Positions 12,648 through 24,887 of a stretch of DNA of 64,000 bases are shown here, one piece after another. A program made the position numbers and the translations under genes. Numbering within the stretch: position 1 is the first letter of the stretch; every line of letters begins with the position of its first letter. Source of the DNA: Schoenoplectus triqueter (Eukaryota; Streptophyta; Magnoliopsida; Poales; Cyperaceae); the NCBI GenBank assembly GCA_964058805.1, contig CAXKVV010000058.1, positions 124,001 through 188,000 on the forward strand, written 5' to 3'. The notes under the pieces were generated by a model. That model made no database searches. It was given only the letters and a program-made list of their open reading frames with translations, and was not told the DNA's origin.

Positions 12648-15600
12648 GCAGATTTTTCTTTATTTTATTAAATAAAAAAAATAAATATAGGAAAGTGGTC
12701 AAATTGCCTCCAACTTTTGCACACATAGCCAGACCCGAGTTTCAAACTCGAGTCTAGTTCCCTTGCCCGAGTTTGAAACTTGGGTCCGGAAATTTTTTTT
12801 TTACGTTTTAAAAATTGAAGGTGTCTGAACACTTGTTCCGTTTGGAGATTGATCTAAAATATTACAACAAAAATTAAAATAAAATTTTATAAAACCAAAT
12901 ATTAGCACGATTAATACATTGTTCGAAAATAGAGTCAAATAAATTAAAATATCACAACAACAATGAAAATCCAATTGTTCTTGTAAATACAACAACAAAA
13001 AAATATAAACACACTGGTAATCTAAATCATGCTATGTTGGAACGAGCTCGACCTCGAGTTGGCAGCCTGTTGATACGACCCTCCATTTCATCCATAACCT
13101 TTGGAATGCGTATCTTTCTTCTCCTTCCTTTGTTGATTTTTGTTGGATCCGGCCTGATGAACAGACTGTTGTACATTGACCAATCTCGTTTATTGCCATA
13201 AATACGCCAATGACTAACGTACTGAGTGTAATCCAGCCTCCTGAATGAATAAACAACAAGCAAGTGATCTCATGGGATGCCGGTCAATTTTTGTTTCTAA
13301 CACCAAAAATTTCTATTTCCCCTTATCACTAATTCAACCTCATATTTTATTTCACTCCTTTTTCTCTATTATTTTAAATAGAAATTATAAATTATTGCTT
13401 AAATTTTAAAATTAAATAAAAAATTATATAAGTATAGAATATTACCGTCTCGATAAGTCTATTTCTATTGTAAACATCGAAGTTGTTGATACCCCAATCC
13501 AGTGGTATTACATCGTAAGTTCTTCTCTTATCACCGCGTGTTTTATCAGTTCGATGACCTTTTGGGAGAATACCAGACCTTGAGATTCCCAAGCTGCTGC
13601 AATTTGTCGACGCTGATAGAACCACTCAACACATTTGTGCCACATGTTCTCGACGATAGCACATACCGAAAATTATCTGGCAATCCTGAATACATTGTTC
13701 AGTGATTCTGAACTTTTACTTGTCATTATTCCCCACTGATTGAGACCCCCGTCTAGATGTTCCACCCATCTTTCTTGATGCAATGCAGTCACTTGCTCTG
13801 GGGTTAACTCCTCATAATGTAATTCCTCGGCTGATACTTCCTCAGCTGTGGTGGGTTGATTATTGTGATTTTTGTTATTTCGTGTCTTTGTGTTGGACAC
13901 TTGTTCCGTTGGGAGATTTCCTTGCATGATTTCTGTTTTTTTTTTATGAATTTACAGGATGCCAGTCTAATATTATTAATTTTTTTATATAGCCTCGCAT
14001 TTCCATGGCTTCTTATGTCTTGCAGCTTGTTTGAAAAGAGAATTTATTCTTTTTATATGGAAGTTCATATACACATTTTGCACAATGTGTTGAGTATAAT
14101 AATGGTGAACAGTCTCGCTTGCTGATTCCTGTCATCCAAAATTCGGTCTCTCAAATACTGCCCTTATACTTAGATGTTGATCTGAGATAATAATAATTTT
14201 ACCAGGACTGACAACCTATTTACGCAAACACTGCATGAACCAACCCCAGTTTGCCATACTTTCCTCGCCTACTACAACAACAAATGTAAGTTGTAGTAGT
14301 TGTTGCTCCACATCATAACCACATGCCATAAATAGTTTATCGGCATACCGACCCGATAAAAATCCTATATCGATAGTTAAGACTAGTCGTAGATAAGGAC
14401 ATGCTGCAATACACGGACCAAATGCCCATGTAATACGATCGAAAATTTCAACACCGAATTTTATTGTGGTCGCTGTCTCTATGATGTATTTAGTGTCATA
14501 TGTAGAATTTTATATGGCTGCTAGCAGAGACGGAAGAATTTCGTATGACCTCTCCCAACTATCAAATTGGTCTGCAATTGCCAATTCTGTTCATCTCCAT
14601 AATTTATTATAACTCGGTTGTACTGTGGTAAACTTTTATTTAACCAAACCCCTTGCTTCTTTAACTCTCTCAACCAATTCTTAACAATATCTGCTATCAT
14701 TCTGGAAGTCATCTGATTGTGGTCCGCTCTAGTAGTACTATCAAAACAAGAGTGCTCGAGCGGATTTGTTATGATCTCCCAAATACCCGTTATATTGGGT
14801 GTGGCATACATCCTCCATGAACAGTTTGAATCTTTACATTTCATCACTAATTTTGATTTGATGCTATTTATTACCTCCAATTCTATATTTCGTTGAAAAT
14901 GAAAATCAGCGATTTTCACTTCCAACTCTGATTTCGTACTGAACTGCTGACTGACACTAAATTCTTCATCAATTCTAGGTGGTTTGCGAAAATAAGGCTC
15001 GTCTGCATACGAAATTGACGTATTATCAGCAAATTGTGCAAAATGTGCCTCTCTTTAACTATTTCTTCAACATCTACCGCATCATCAGTTTCATCCATAT
15101 TTATATATGTTGCATCCTGGATGTCATCCTCCTCGACATCCAGGTGCCACTCTTCCACTTCGTCATCATCATCCACATCCACATCCACATTTTGTACTGA
15201 AACACGGCATGGTCGCTACTCCCGATTTCGGGAGTGGGTTCTTTCCTCAGTCATTACTGGATTACTACTTCCAGAAATATTAGTCAGATCATAGTTATCA
15301 GAACTAGATATTGGTTCGGATTCAACTACTAGCTCTAGTGTTTTATACCCGGGTAATTGGTACAGAGCTGTTGTTTTAATCATTCCCCAAATTTCATCAG
15401 AATCAACGCCAAATAAGCTATAAAAAAACCACTCAAACCTGCTGGGACAGTGTTGATCCGTGCACTAATGCTGATGTTGAATTGGCGAGGGAGCAGCTCC
15501 AAACCAGTATGAATTTGCCTCTTCAAGTCACGAAGATTGATTGCCTCGTCAGCAGAAAATATACACGCGGCATGAATATCGTAATCCGTGCCGATTGAAA

Positions 15601-16111
15601 TTTTCAAGATTTGACCTCCGTGATACACATTGATCAGCAACATTTTCGTCTCTACAGTATGAACGATAAACCCTACTGTTAGTGTATTTTAATTTTACAG
15701 TAAAAATTAATAGTCCAAATAGAAAAAAAACTTACAACGTTGATGAGATGAGAGTGGTGAATACAGATCGGCTTTGTATCTATCGAAAAATAAATTTTCT
15801 GTTGGAAGCTCTTACAATAGTAACAATGGCGATTTTGAAGAAATGGTTAACTGAAGGAATATTAAGAAGAAATGTACTGGGTGTGCTATATAATAGCAGG
15901 ATGCTGGGACTGAGTTTAAAACTCGGTTTCAGGTGTACCGGGCTGAGTCTAAAACTCGGTTCAGACACCTGCAATTTTCAAAACGTAAAAAAAAAATTCT
16001 CGGACCCGAGTTTGAAACTCGGGTCTGACTATGTGCGCAAAAGTTGGAGTCGATTTGATCAATTTCCTATATATATATATATATATATATATATTGCTAA
16101 AAAAAATCTGC
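12648..16111 (-). mobile_element. Decayed Mutator-like element (MULE) with long terminal inverted repeats
   Basis: The termini GCAGATTTTT and AAAAATCTGC open inverted repeats of about 185 bp (12648-12832) and 152 bp (15960-16111). They share blocks such as CTCCAACTTTTGC, CAGACCCGAGTTTCAAACTC and GGTGTCTGAAC. TAACAAA stands outside both ends. Inside, a minus-strand transposase remnant fills most of the space. The repeats themselves carry small palindromes of the form CCCGAGTTTGAAACTCGGG, two in the left end and three in or beside the right end. Internal stops and frameshifts make it non-autonomous. Confidence 0.8.
13027..15643 (-). pseudogene. MuDR-type transposase pseudogene
   Basis: Reading minus from an ATG at 15643: an N-terminal block (MLLINVYHGGQI); an acidic linker (15188-14916); a Mutator DNA-binding-like region at 14925-14521 with CKDSNCSWRMYA, IWEI and an H-S-C ending; and a catalytic core at about 14410-13950. 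In the core a first Asp sits in LTIDIGFL and a second in ISDQH, followed by the HHYYTQHI and ARHKKPWK segments. Next come WGIMTSKSSESLNNVFRIAR (ending 13673) and a C-terminal block ending RSNIA at 13027. Known MULE transposases show this domain order with a DDE nuclease core. At least one in-frame stop (after the core CLRK) and several frame changes separate the blocks, so it is dead. Confidence 0.8.
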
Positions 16112-16582
16112 TAACAAAGAGTCAATATAATACAACCATGATCCCGTACGCCAATAGAAATGGACAGCCGCGATATATGAAAACAAAGCTAAGATATCGG
16201 TCATTTACACAAGAGAGGACTATCAAGATTCTATGTAAAACAAGCACAAAGACTTCTTGAAAAGAGAGATGATCAGAAAAGATCTATATATTAAGAGATT
16301 TGAAGAAGCAAGTTTTCAAGGTTATACTTTAAGGTATAATTTGGGCTAGACTTTGGTTGGGTAATGCTCAGTTGATTCACTTCTAGGATGATGTTTGGTC
16401 GTGCCACTCTCGTTAGAGATGCATGCCATAATATATCAATTCATAAGGTTCTCCTGACCTCAAAGTCTCTCATGTCTTGGTTGCTTTCTAATAAGGATTT
16501 CAGAGCAGTAAGGCGAGCTATTGCTGTAAAGAAGAAAGTTTCTTCAAAAATTGTTTCTTGCAGAGTCCATGACTCAAACGCC
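16112..16582 (+). other. Spacer with a short gene-like remnant
   Basis: TAACAAA (16112-16118) closes the MULE. From 16388 an open frame (MMFGRATLVRDACHN...) runs about 65 codons until the next MITE interrupts it at 16583. I do not recognise the product. It may be a fragment of a broken gene or retroelement. Confidence 0.25.
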
Positions 16583-16903
16583 CAGTTTTTAGTAATAATA
16601 AGTTTTATTAAATTAATATTATTAAAATTAAGAGTGAGAAACGTAAAATTTCAAATATACGAATGGCAGCGCGTCACTGCCAGTGGCGCGTTTGCTTCTT
16701 ATATATACAAAACACGCAGCGTCTCTCCATCTCACTTGCGCGGGTTTGGACGAAACGCTCCAATGGCAGTGGCACGTTTCATAAAAATAATGAAACGCGC
16801 CACTGGCAGTGGCGCGCTGCCATTCGTATATTTGAAATTTTACGGTTCTCACTCTTATTTTTAATAATATTAATTTAATAATAATTAATAATAATAAAAA
16901 CTG
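16583..16903. mobile_element. Short Mutator-type MITE with perfect 10-bp target duplication
   Basis: The 321-bp element starts CAGTTTTTA and ends AAAAACTG. Its inverted repeats extend more than 100 bp on each side (for example ATACGAATGGCAGCGCG against CGCGCTGCCATTCGTAT). CTCAAACGCC stands immediately outside both ends (16573-16582 and 16904-16913). A 10-bp duplication with long terminal repeats fits Mutator-like elements. The GC-rich centre repeats GCCAGTGGCGCG-like units. Confidence 0.85.
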
Positions 16904-16913
16904 CTCAAACGCC

Positions 16914-17687
16914 ATAGTCTATAAAGAGGGGTTCAAATGTCCTTCTTCTTTAAAGTTATATCAACTTATTTCGTTTCTTCTAATATTTTTTTACTCAAAT
17001 TGCTTCGTCTATTTACTTCATCAGCATCAAACACTATCACTTTAAAGTGATTTAATATTTACTCTCCTTGTCAAATAAGAGGTTTGTCATTAAATCAGTA
17101 CGATGTGTACATCGACAATTATAAATTACATAAAAATGAATATTAATTAAATTAATTGATGTCAGCAATAATATTTGTCTCGTCATAAATCAGTTAAACT
17201 ATTATATATGGATTACGGTGATTTACAAAATAAAATGAGTGTGTTATTTCAGCATCAAATATTATATACCAACGGTTCAAATAGTAAATCTAAATTGCTC
17301 CAAATTTTATTTATGTTAAAATCTTGTGGAATGTCAATTTTCGTTATTGTTTGAACTTTCTAGCTAATTTTAAATTTTCATGAAAAATGAACAAGAAGGA
17401 CCATTTTTTATATTAAACCAGACTAATTTAAAAAATTAAAAATAACTAGAAAGGTCAAAAAAATGATGAAATTTGATATTCCAATTTCTCTCAATTCTAT
17501 ATTTATTTATATTAATTTCTTATTCATTATTGAAATTTATATTAATTCCTAAATTATCTTCGTTTCTTATTTCATTTTTTCTTATGAAAAACTGAATTTT
17601 TGTATTTAAAAATCATCACATATAGCAATGCATGAGGAAGATACTAGTTTATATATATATATATAGCTAAACACACATATATTTACA
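16914..17687. other. AT-rich spacer, nothing recognised
   Basis: No gene or RNA signature. A TA microsatellite (about 17650-17665) leads to the next MITE. Confidence 0.35.
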
Positions 17688-18113
17688 TAGTAAAACTAGC
17701 GTGCTCCTAGAAGCACGAAGTCCCTCCATGATTCTAGCTTAAAAATATATCAAATTATCTCTATTTGTTTATTTATCACTCTCATTAAATTCTTCATATT
17801 GAAATCTTATAGGGTACAAAAATTTAGAATGTTTCGAGTTTTCTAAATCGTTGTTTTTAATTTTGAAAATAATATACGAACATTAAATATTTTATTATTA
17901 TTTTAGAGCAGATTTTGAACAATTAAAAAGAGTGACTTAGAAAACTTGAAACACTCTAAATTTTTGCATCCTGCAAAATTTTCATGTAAAAATTTAATGA
18001 GAGTGATAAATTAAAATTTAGATATTATTTAATATACTTTTTATTTAATATACTTTTTGAACTATAATCACTGAGGGGATTCGTGCTCCTAGGAACATGC
18101 TAACTTTACTCTA
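17688..18113. mobile_element. Palindromic MITE related to family 3
   Basis: The left arm TAGTAAAACTAGCGTGCTCC pairs with the inverse of the right end near 18082-18113 with several mismatches. Interior blocks (ATTAAATTCTTCATATTGAAA, CTCTAAATTTTTGCATCC) match the family 3 copy at 10481-10868. It is flanked by TA repeats. Confidence 0.65.
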
Positions 18114-18882
18114 TATATAGTATCAATAATTTTAACGTGTTGGTCCTAATTTATATGATGATAAACAAACAGTATTTTAAGAACCAATATGATATTATTA
18201 AAACTCTAATCGCTAAAATAATAAACAAATAACATTTCAAGATCCAAAGATATTTTTTCTCATTATTAAGGACTAGAATGAAAACGGAGTACTCATATAA
18301 TTTTATTATGAAAATAATACCAAGAAAAGAGAAGTATTATTTTGAAAAGAAGATGAACAAGACGGACGAACTTGGTGATAATAATATATACTCTGAATAG
18401 CGGGTCTGGTATAGATAATGATTTTATCTTTCTACAAAGATGTAAATTTGAATCTCGAAAGATATATAAAAAATAATATATATCGGATTTTATGAGAATT
18501 TTATTTTATTTCAAAGAAAATCATGTATCCGGTGTTTGGCACTCTCGCTAGTTCACACGGCAGGGGGCAGCGAAGATATGCAACATTGAAATAAAATTCA
18601 TTATACAAATCTTTATTATCCTTTGTTGTTCTCTTTGATAACAGCCCCACTTGATTTAGAGAGAGAATAATAATAATATAGGATAAAAGAGATTTGGATC
18701 CATGTAACATCTGTGGGAGGCCATACCGAGATTCACTTACATACTACACAACACACACAACACACTTGGTATTTGGTAATTAATACGGTCGGTGAATGGC
18801 GATACATGGTACAGAAGTCACTCGAAAGTCGAAACAGAGTGAACGGCATTTATTTAGGTTGAAGTGAAGGGAACTCAGAGTA
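18114..18882. other. AT-rich spacer, nothing certain
   Basis: Largely AT-rich. From about 18720 the sequence becomes more balanced and may be the upstream region of the candidate exon at 18883. Confidence 0.3.
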
Positions 18883-18927
18883 ATGGCGTCCAAAGAACAT
18901 CAAGGCGCAGATTCTGCGTTCAAACAG
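18883..18927 (+). CDS. Candidate isolated first exon (15 codons)
   Basis: An ATG in good context (GTAATGGCG) opens 15 codons, MASKEHQGADSAFKQ, ending CAG followed by GTTTGA, a usable plant 5' splice site. No downstream exon is seen before the retrotransposon block. It may be the stranded start of a gene broken by insertions, or chance. I do not recognise the peptide. Confidence 0.25.
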
Positions 18928-19479
18928 GTTTGAACATTTGATTCTAGATAACGAATGAAAAAAAGAGAGAACCAAAATTTCCAAGAGCGACAAAAGATAA
19001 CCGGCGTGGAACGTGGGAATTGTATTCTCTGTAGTACTGTATTCTATACAGTGATCAGTTTATTTGATCTGAATCATTCAAAATATTCCGCACGAATCTT
19101 AATGCTGTTCGATTACTGTAGTAACTATAGAAAAATTGTTCACTATATATTCTAAAGTATAAAGTGACCGTCCACTCTAGAGGAAGTGAAATCGTGTATA
19201 AATATTTTTAAATGCAGATTTCTTCATACATAGGAAAGGCCATCGCATATCGTATATATGCGGATTTTTTTATGCATGCGAAAAGCCATGGTATATACGA
19301 TATGCGGCTGTATAGAGAATAATTAAAAATATTCAATTATAACATTATAAACCGTATAAATTCTCATATAAACCGTATAGATCCGTATATAAAAATCGTA
19401 TATTTTAGACTGCATGACTTTGATTACATAACTTTTCTGACAACTGCCGCATTTAAAAACACTGTCGTGGACTGTTCAG
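18928..19479. other. Spacer with CGTATA-rich repeats
   Basis: The stretch holds several ATACGATATGCG, CCGTATA and CGTATAT motifs (19240-19400), partly inverted, and no gene. It is possibly an eroded transposon. Confidence 0.3.
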
Positions 19480-19990
19480 AAGGAAAACAAACCGAACCAA
19501 GGGGCAAGGTCAAGTACGCAAGCGCGAGAGTGCGAGCGAAACCATCAACCCGGGTCACGTGATACGCCCGTGGGGAGGCACGTGAATCCTCCACCCGTCA
19601 AGCTGCGACTGGAGGGAACCGGGCAAGGCGGGCCCCGCGGAGATTGAATATGAATGCACGCTCCCTGCGGCGGGGCGGGGTCAGAGTTGTTCGAACTGGA
19701 GGCGACAGCGCGCCAGGCGCAATCATTAGTACGGTCGAATGGTCCATCATTCATCCGTCGCTCGCTTCGTCTTCTCTCCCTCTGTTTTCTTTAACATAAC
19801 GTGGGCCCGCCTGTTAATTATTTCCAGCTGATTGACGTGGGCCCCACGGTCACTGCTTGTCTCGTGCGGTGCAGCGTCTACCATTCACCTCTCGGTGACT
19901 CGACACGTCACATCAGATCTGGTCTTGTACGGTAGATCAACGTAGACGGCTACGGGACACCTACGCTTTCGTCTACTTTTTCTCTGTTCA
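19480..19990. promoter_or_regulatory. GC-rich promoter-like island with G-boxes and GTGGGCCC motifs
   Basis: This is a sharp GC-rich island in AT-rich surroundings. It has two CACGTG boxes (19556-19561, 19579-19584), GTGGGCCC at 19801-19808, GTGGGCCCCAC at 19837-19847, a TGACGTGG core and ACACGTCAC near 19902. GTGGGCCC is a TCP-type element common near plant gene starts. Open frames here (minus 19545-19754) match nothing that I know. It is probably a promoter or 5' gene end whose coding part is missing. Confidence 0.35.
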
Positions 19991-21335
19991 AAATTTATTA
20001 TCTTGCTCCTGGTTTATGTTATTTATTTTTTATTTTTCTGTGCCGTCAATTATATCGTTTCCTTAATTTGACGGATCTTCTTAAATTCTTATAGTGAAAA
20101 ATTGAGGAATTAAGAAATAAGAATAATAAATAAAATAGTGATTTTTCACTTAATGTGAGGTGAGTAAAAAGATAATTCTTTTCGAATGATAAAATTATTT
20201 GTTTGAAATATTAATGGAGAGTTAAGAAAATAACAACTATTTCATTTCCCACTTGAAATAGCAGAATAATAGTTATTCTTATCATTTCAGAATTATGGAT
20301 TTGCATTTGATTACATCGTTATTATTTCTATTTCGAGAAGAGTAACTATTACGTTGTTCTCCTGTCATCCAAATGTATAATATGAACAGAATAATTATTA
20401 CGCTTTGTATCATCCAAATGTATAATGTGAACTAACAATTCGCATGCCGTCTATTCTTCGAATTTTTAAATTTATTTTTGAGAATACATATTAAAAAAAT
20501 GCAATTTCAATGCATCACGGTCACCACACAACAACAGATCAATCATCCGACATTATCTACAAGTGGACTTTTATTCATATAAATGAAAAAAATCTACTAC
20601 ATATCTTTAACATTGAGCAGTCCAGATTAAAATAATAATAATAAATGTCACATTTTGAACAGTCTAAATTAAACAGAAATAATAAAAAAAATTCCACCTT
20701 TTTAAAAAAATAATAATACGAAATGCAAACGCACAAGCAAGAAAGACAAGGGTACTTTTATGGGAATTGGTTAATTAAATATTTTTGTTATCTAAAAGGT
20801 TGAATAGCCTATTAAAACATTTTCAATAAACACAAATAGAAAAAAAAACTTTAGACGAGAGTGCATCAGTACATGGGGCAAAAAGAAATGCAATTCAGAA
20901 TAAATATAGCTAGAAATTTCCATGATCCAATGATAATACAAATATGAACTAGCCTATACATGCCATAAGCCCATAACATAGTGTGATTCCCACAAATGCT
21001 CTAATAAGTTAATGATTTGGAAAGTACAATATGTCACGCACTGGTCTTGACTCCTGACTATATGGTTTGATTTAGCATCAGTCTTCCAGTATTTTTCATA
21101 TTTTTGTCATGAAGTAAAGGTAGCAGCCAATGTTTTCCATGTTTTTTTTCTTTAGAAGTAAAGATAGCCAATATTTTATGTTTTTTGAAGTAATATAGTC
21201 AATCTTTCCCATCTTCAGTACGAAATACATTTGAAAATTCAAAATTATGTAGTCACTGTTGATCCGAAATATTGAAAAGTGCAAAATGAAAATGAAGTCA
21301 CTCGCTGCTATGAAGAATTTGCAACTCTTTATTCA
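19991..21335. other. Intergenic DNA, possible eroded MITEs
   Basis: Repeated CATCCAAATGTATAAT(A/G)TGAAC units at about 20370-20430 and inverted AATAGTTATT/AACTATT blocks suggest MITE debris. No gene is seen. Confidence 0.3.
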
Positions 21336-22303
21336 AGGTATGTTTGGCACTCAATGGAATAGTAAAAATTTAGAATAGAATTACACTTTCGACGAATTAA
21401 TTTGTCAAACGAATTTTAGACTAAGTAGAAGAATGTAGAAGAGTGCTAATCTGGTATATCAAGTTATAGGTGGTATAGTGGATTAGCTCTCATCGGAATA
21501 ATAATTTATTTTTTTAATTATGTTGTATTATATTATTATATTATGATTATGATTATGATTATCTTTATGATTTATTTGTGTTATTATATTATATTATGAT
21601 TTATTATATTATTAATATTATGATTATTATTATTTATCGTCACTGATAGTATTATAATATTATTTATTTTCCTATTATTTATTATCATTATATTATGAGA
21701 ATATAACTTTAGTATTATATTATTATATTAATAATATAAATATGATTAGTTTATTATTATATTATTATAATTATTTATTATCATGATATTATTGTTATTA
21801 TTATTATTTTATTATATTATTATAATTATGATTATTTATTATATTATTATTTATTATTATGGTTATATTATCATTATATTATTATGATTATGACAATGAT
21901 TATTATTGCCTATTATTATTATTATTATTATTATATTATATTATATTGATTACAACTATGATTATGATTATTATTTAATTATATTATATTATATTATTAT
22001 ATTATGATTATATTTATATTTATATTATATTATTATGATTATAACTATGAATATTATTATCTATTATGATCATGATTATTTATTATTATTATACTATTAT
22101 TATTATTTTACTATTATTTTTATTATCATTATTGTTAGTATCATAATTATTTAAATTTTAATTATTCTGATTAATAACTGTCAAATAATATTTTTACTCT
22201 TTCGAATAGTCAAGAATAACACTCTTTTAAAAAAATATTATTTTATAACTCTTTTAAAATTACCACTCTTTTAAAATTATTATTTAATTTGTCAAACCAA
22301 CCT
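21336..22303. repeat. TTA/TAT-expanded low-complexity region, possibly an expanded MITE
   Basis: Between AGGTATGTTTGGCA (21336) and the near-inverse TGTCAAACCAACCT (ending 22303; 11 of 14 paired) lies about 650 bp of irregular TTA, ATTATATT and GATTAT repeats (about 21500-22160). The ends hint at a MITE whose core grew by microsatellite expansion. Confidence 0.45.
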
Positions 22304-22918
22304 AGAGAATTGTACAATCTTCCGACTTGTGATCAGAATTGAATTTAGTTTGTCATATGCTAAATGAAATACACCTCTCATAGCATCTTTTTTTATTATT
22401 TATTTATGCATGCTTTAGATAGAACTTTAGTTGGTTGGTTACTGATTGCAATGAAACCTAAAATAGTCAAACTACCATAAATTAAATCGTTCAACATGAG
22501 CATTCATTTATTAATAAATAACAAGGTGGGCCCCGCCTAAGAAATCTCAGTGATGATAACAACTCTCGTCATCCCGTGGGCCAGGCGGAAGAAAAAGGCT
22601 ATGTAATCCACGCCTTAAATTTTAATATTTTATATATCCGATCAATCATGACCGTCGGTTTTAATTCTCTGGGATACGGATACGGTGCTCTGATCGGAGA
22701 TACGCGATGTGACCGGACGGAGGATTCGTCGCCGCCTGTGTGTCGTAGACCTGAGAAGGTTAGAGTTCAGGCTATTTGGAGGGTTCGGTTAGGCCTGTGA
22801 TTGGACGGCGTCTGCTGGGGTAGGCGGCTTGGTTCCGCTGCTCGGCGATTGCATGTTAACGGCGTCTGAGAAACGGCCGGATTTCTGAAGTGCTAAAATT
22901 GCTAACCTAGGAGACTAT
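22304..22918. other. Spacer with a GC-richer, promoter-like patch
   Basis: At 22530-22900 the GC content rises and GTGGGCCC recurs (about 22527). The 74-codon frame at 22576-22800 is not recognisable. No gene is called. Confidence 0.3.
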
Positions 22919-22986
22919 TTGGGTGTGTTTGGATGATGAAAGTATTAATGACAGAATAACATTATCTGAGAAAATATGAGAGTAAT
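22919..22986 (+). mobile_element. Left end of a Tourist-like MITE interrupted by the outer retrotransposon
   Basis: GGGTGTGTTTGGATGATGAAAG followed by AGAATAACA matches the inverted right end of the MITE at 1986-2430. The match stops at 22986 where the LTR begins, so the chromovirus landed inside this MITE. Its other end should lie beyond the window. Confidence 0.55.
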
Positions 22987-23696
22987 TGTCACACCCCAAA
23001 ATAAATGAATCGGGTTAGGGGTGTTTAATCCCGCCACGTGCGCACGACGAGACGTGCGTACGAAAGGCTATGTGAATAATAATAGAGTAAATCCCAGAAT
23101 AAACAAAACAATAATAATAATAATAATACAAAACAAAACAGTCCAGAATATACAGATAAATACAACGCCAGTCACCGGCGGGGCTAACACCATCGGAATG
23201 GGTAGCAAAATCTCTCAAATAAAGCCCAAAGAAAGAAACCAAAAACCCGATACCCGATAAGCCCTAATCAACTACCCGCCTCACTGTGCTGATGCGGCGA
23301 AGCACCTCTGATATCGCGCAGGACTGTTGCACCTAGCACTCTCATCAAACTCGAGCCCATGCCTGTAAACCTGGATCCCACAACCACCGTGGAAACGTGA
23401 GTAATTTTTAAAAATTACTCAGTACGGATTTAGATCCAGCCTTAAGATTTGATCTTCTTTCCTAGACTGGATCCAAAACACCGATACCGAATTGAAATGC
23501 ATTGAATTATTTAAATATATGTTAATGTATCATTATTCTATACAATCCGAGAATACCTCTACATGAATGACATGAAATGTCAATTAACCCTGAAATAGAA
23601 AATCTGAGGAAATAGTAATATAATAGTAAATATAAAGTACGAGTAAACAAACACCCGAAATAAATATCCCAATTTGCAAATCACCAGATCTATCCC

Positions 23697-24114
23697 AAGC
23701 GGGCGCCACCAGCGTCCCAACTTACGAACTTGGGCCTTGCCTAAGCGGGCGCCACCAGCGACCCAACTTACGAACTTAGGACTTTATGTTTATGCGGCGC
23801 CAATGCCGCATAAACGGCAATTCGGGCTCCCGAGGCGATAACGCCCTAGGAGAGTGAGCGTGCATGAGCACGTACTCTGGTCTGCTAAATCTGGTAATTT
23901 ACCTTACAAAATAAAAGCAAGTGGATAGTTATGTCTTCAGTTGCCATATCGCCAAAGGAGATAACTACTCGTGAATTAACAAATCGAAATCAAATGGGAG
24001 CCTACACTGTACCAACCAAGGGTCAGAGGACCGCATCCCGTAAAAGTATCAAAACGAGATATAACAAATGGGAGCCTACACTGTACCCACTAAGGCCAGT
24101 GGACCGCATCCCGA
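23697..24114. repeat. Short tandem and near-tandem repeats within the chromovirus LTR
   Basis: AAGCGGGCGCCACCAGCG recurs with a 46-bp period (23697 and 23743), each copy followed by CCCAACTTACGAACTT. Further on, AAATGGGAGCCTACACTGTA recurs with a spacing of about 74 bp (about 23992 and 24066), each time ending in GGACCGCATCCCG. The same arrays are in the right LTR. Confidence 0.8.
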
Positions 24115-24887
24115 CTTTCTCTGTACCAACTACGGGCCAAAGGAGAAAGCCCTTCGGACAATATTAGGATCCTAAATACGCCGGATAAATATAATAATAT
24201 AATATCACGAACTAGATTCCAGTCTCGGATATGGCCGCCCACACTAAACACTGAAGTACACGATATCCTAAAACGCTCAAATTTGGATTAAAAATTTAAT
24301 CATATTAAGAATAATAAAAATATAATATTGATCAAAGAAAAACACTCCGACACAGCCGAACCCGCCAAATGACGGGATCGGTGGATAATCCGACAGGCAC
24401 AGATGCGCAGTACATATACAGACCGGTGGGTCCCACGGGCCTATGGGTCACCGTACGTAACCACAACGGTCTGGTTATGCAAGGCAACTTAGACTGGGAA
24501 TTACCCGGTCCGCCTCTCAGCACTCCCATGCATTTAATGCATGATTAACTACCTAGCTTGATTAATAATTAGTAATAGTAATAATATTTTCCTAATAAAT
24601 ATAATCTACAACTTGAATTATTTAATTCTATCTGATCCTATCTCGGGACTATTTCCCGAATACTACTCCTATCCTGTCTACGTGCAATATGACATGATAT
24701 GACATGCGAATGCGGGTATGTCTCGAATATGCTGGTCAATTTACCGGATGCAGATGACAAGTCAATTTTGGTCTCTAATCAAAGTTTGGTCGAAAGTACC
24801 GCAATTCAGATTTATTTTAAAAACAGTTTTAATTTCGGTTTGGATACCTAATTCTAAAGAAAGAAGATGAATCCCAGGAAACCGTAC

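Noticed and set aside
15682..16260. 192-codon plus-strand frame across the MULE right end
   Set aside because: It runs through the terminal inverted repeat and an AT microsatellite; the encoded SLKLGS repeats come from the mini-palindromes.
23015..23260. Overlapping 75-79 codon frames at the LTR edge (twins at 62768-63010)
   Set aside because: Repeat-derived, with an ATA microsatellite inside and no known domain.
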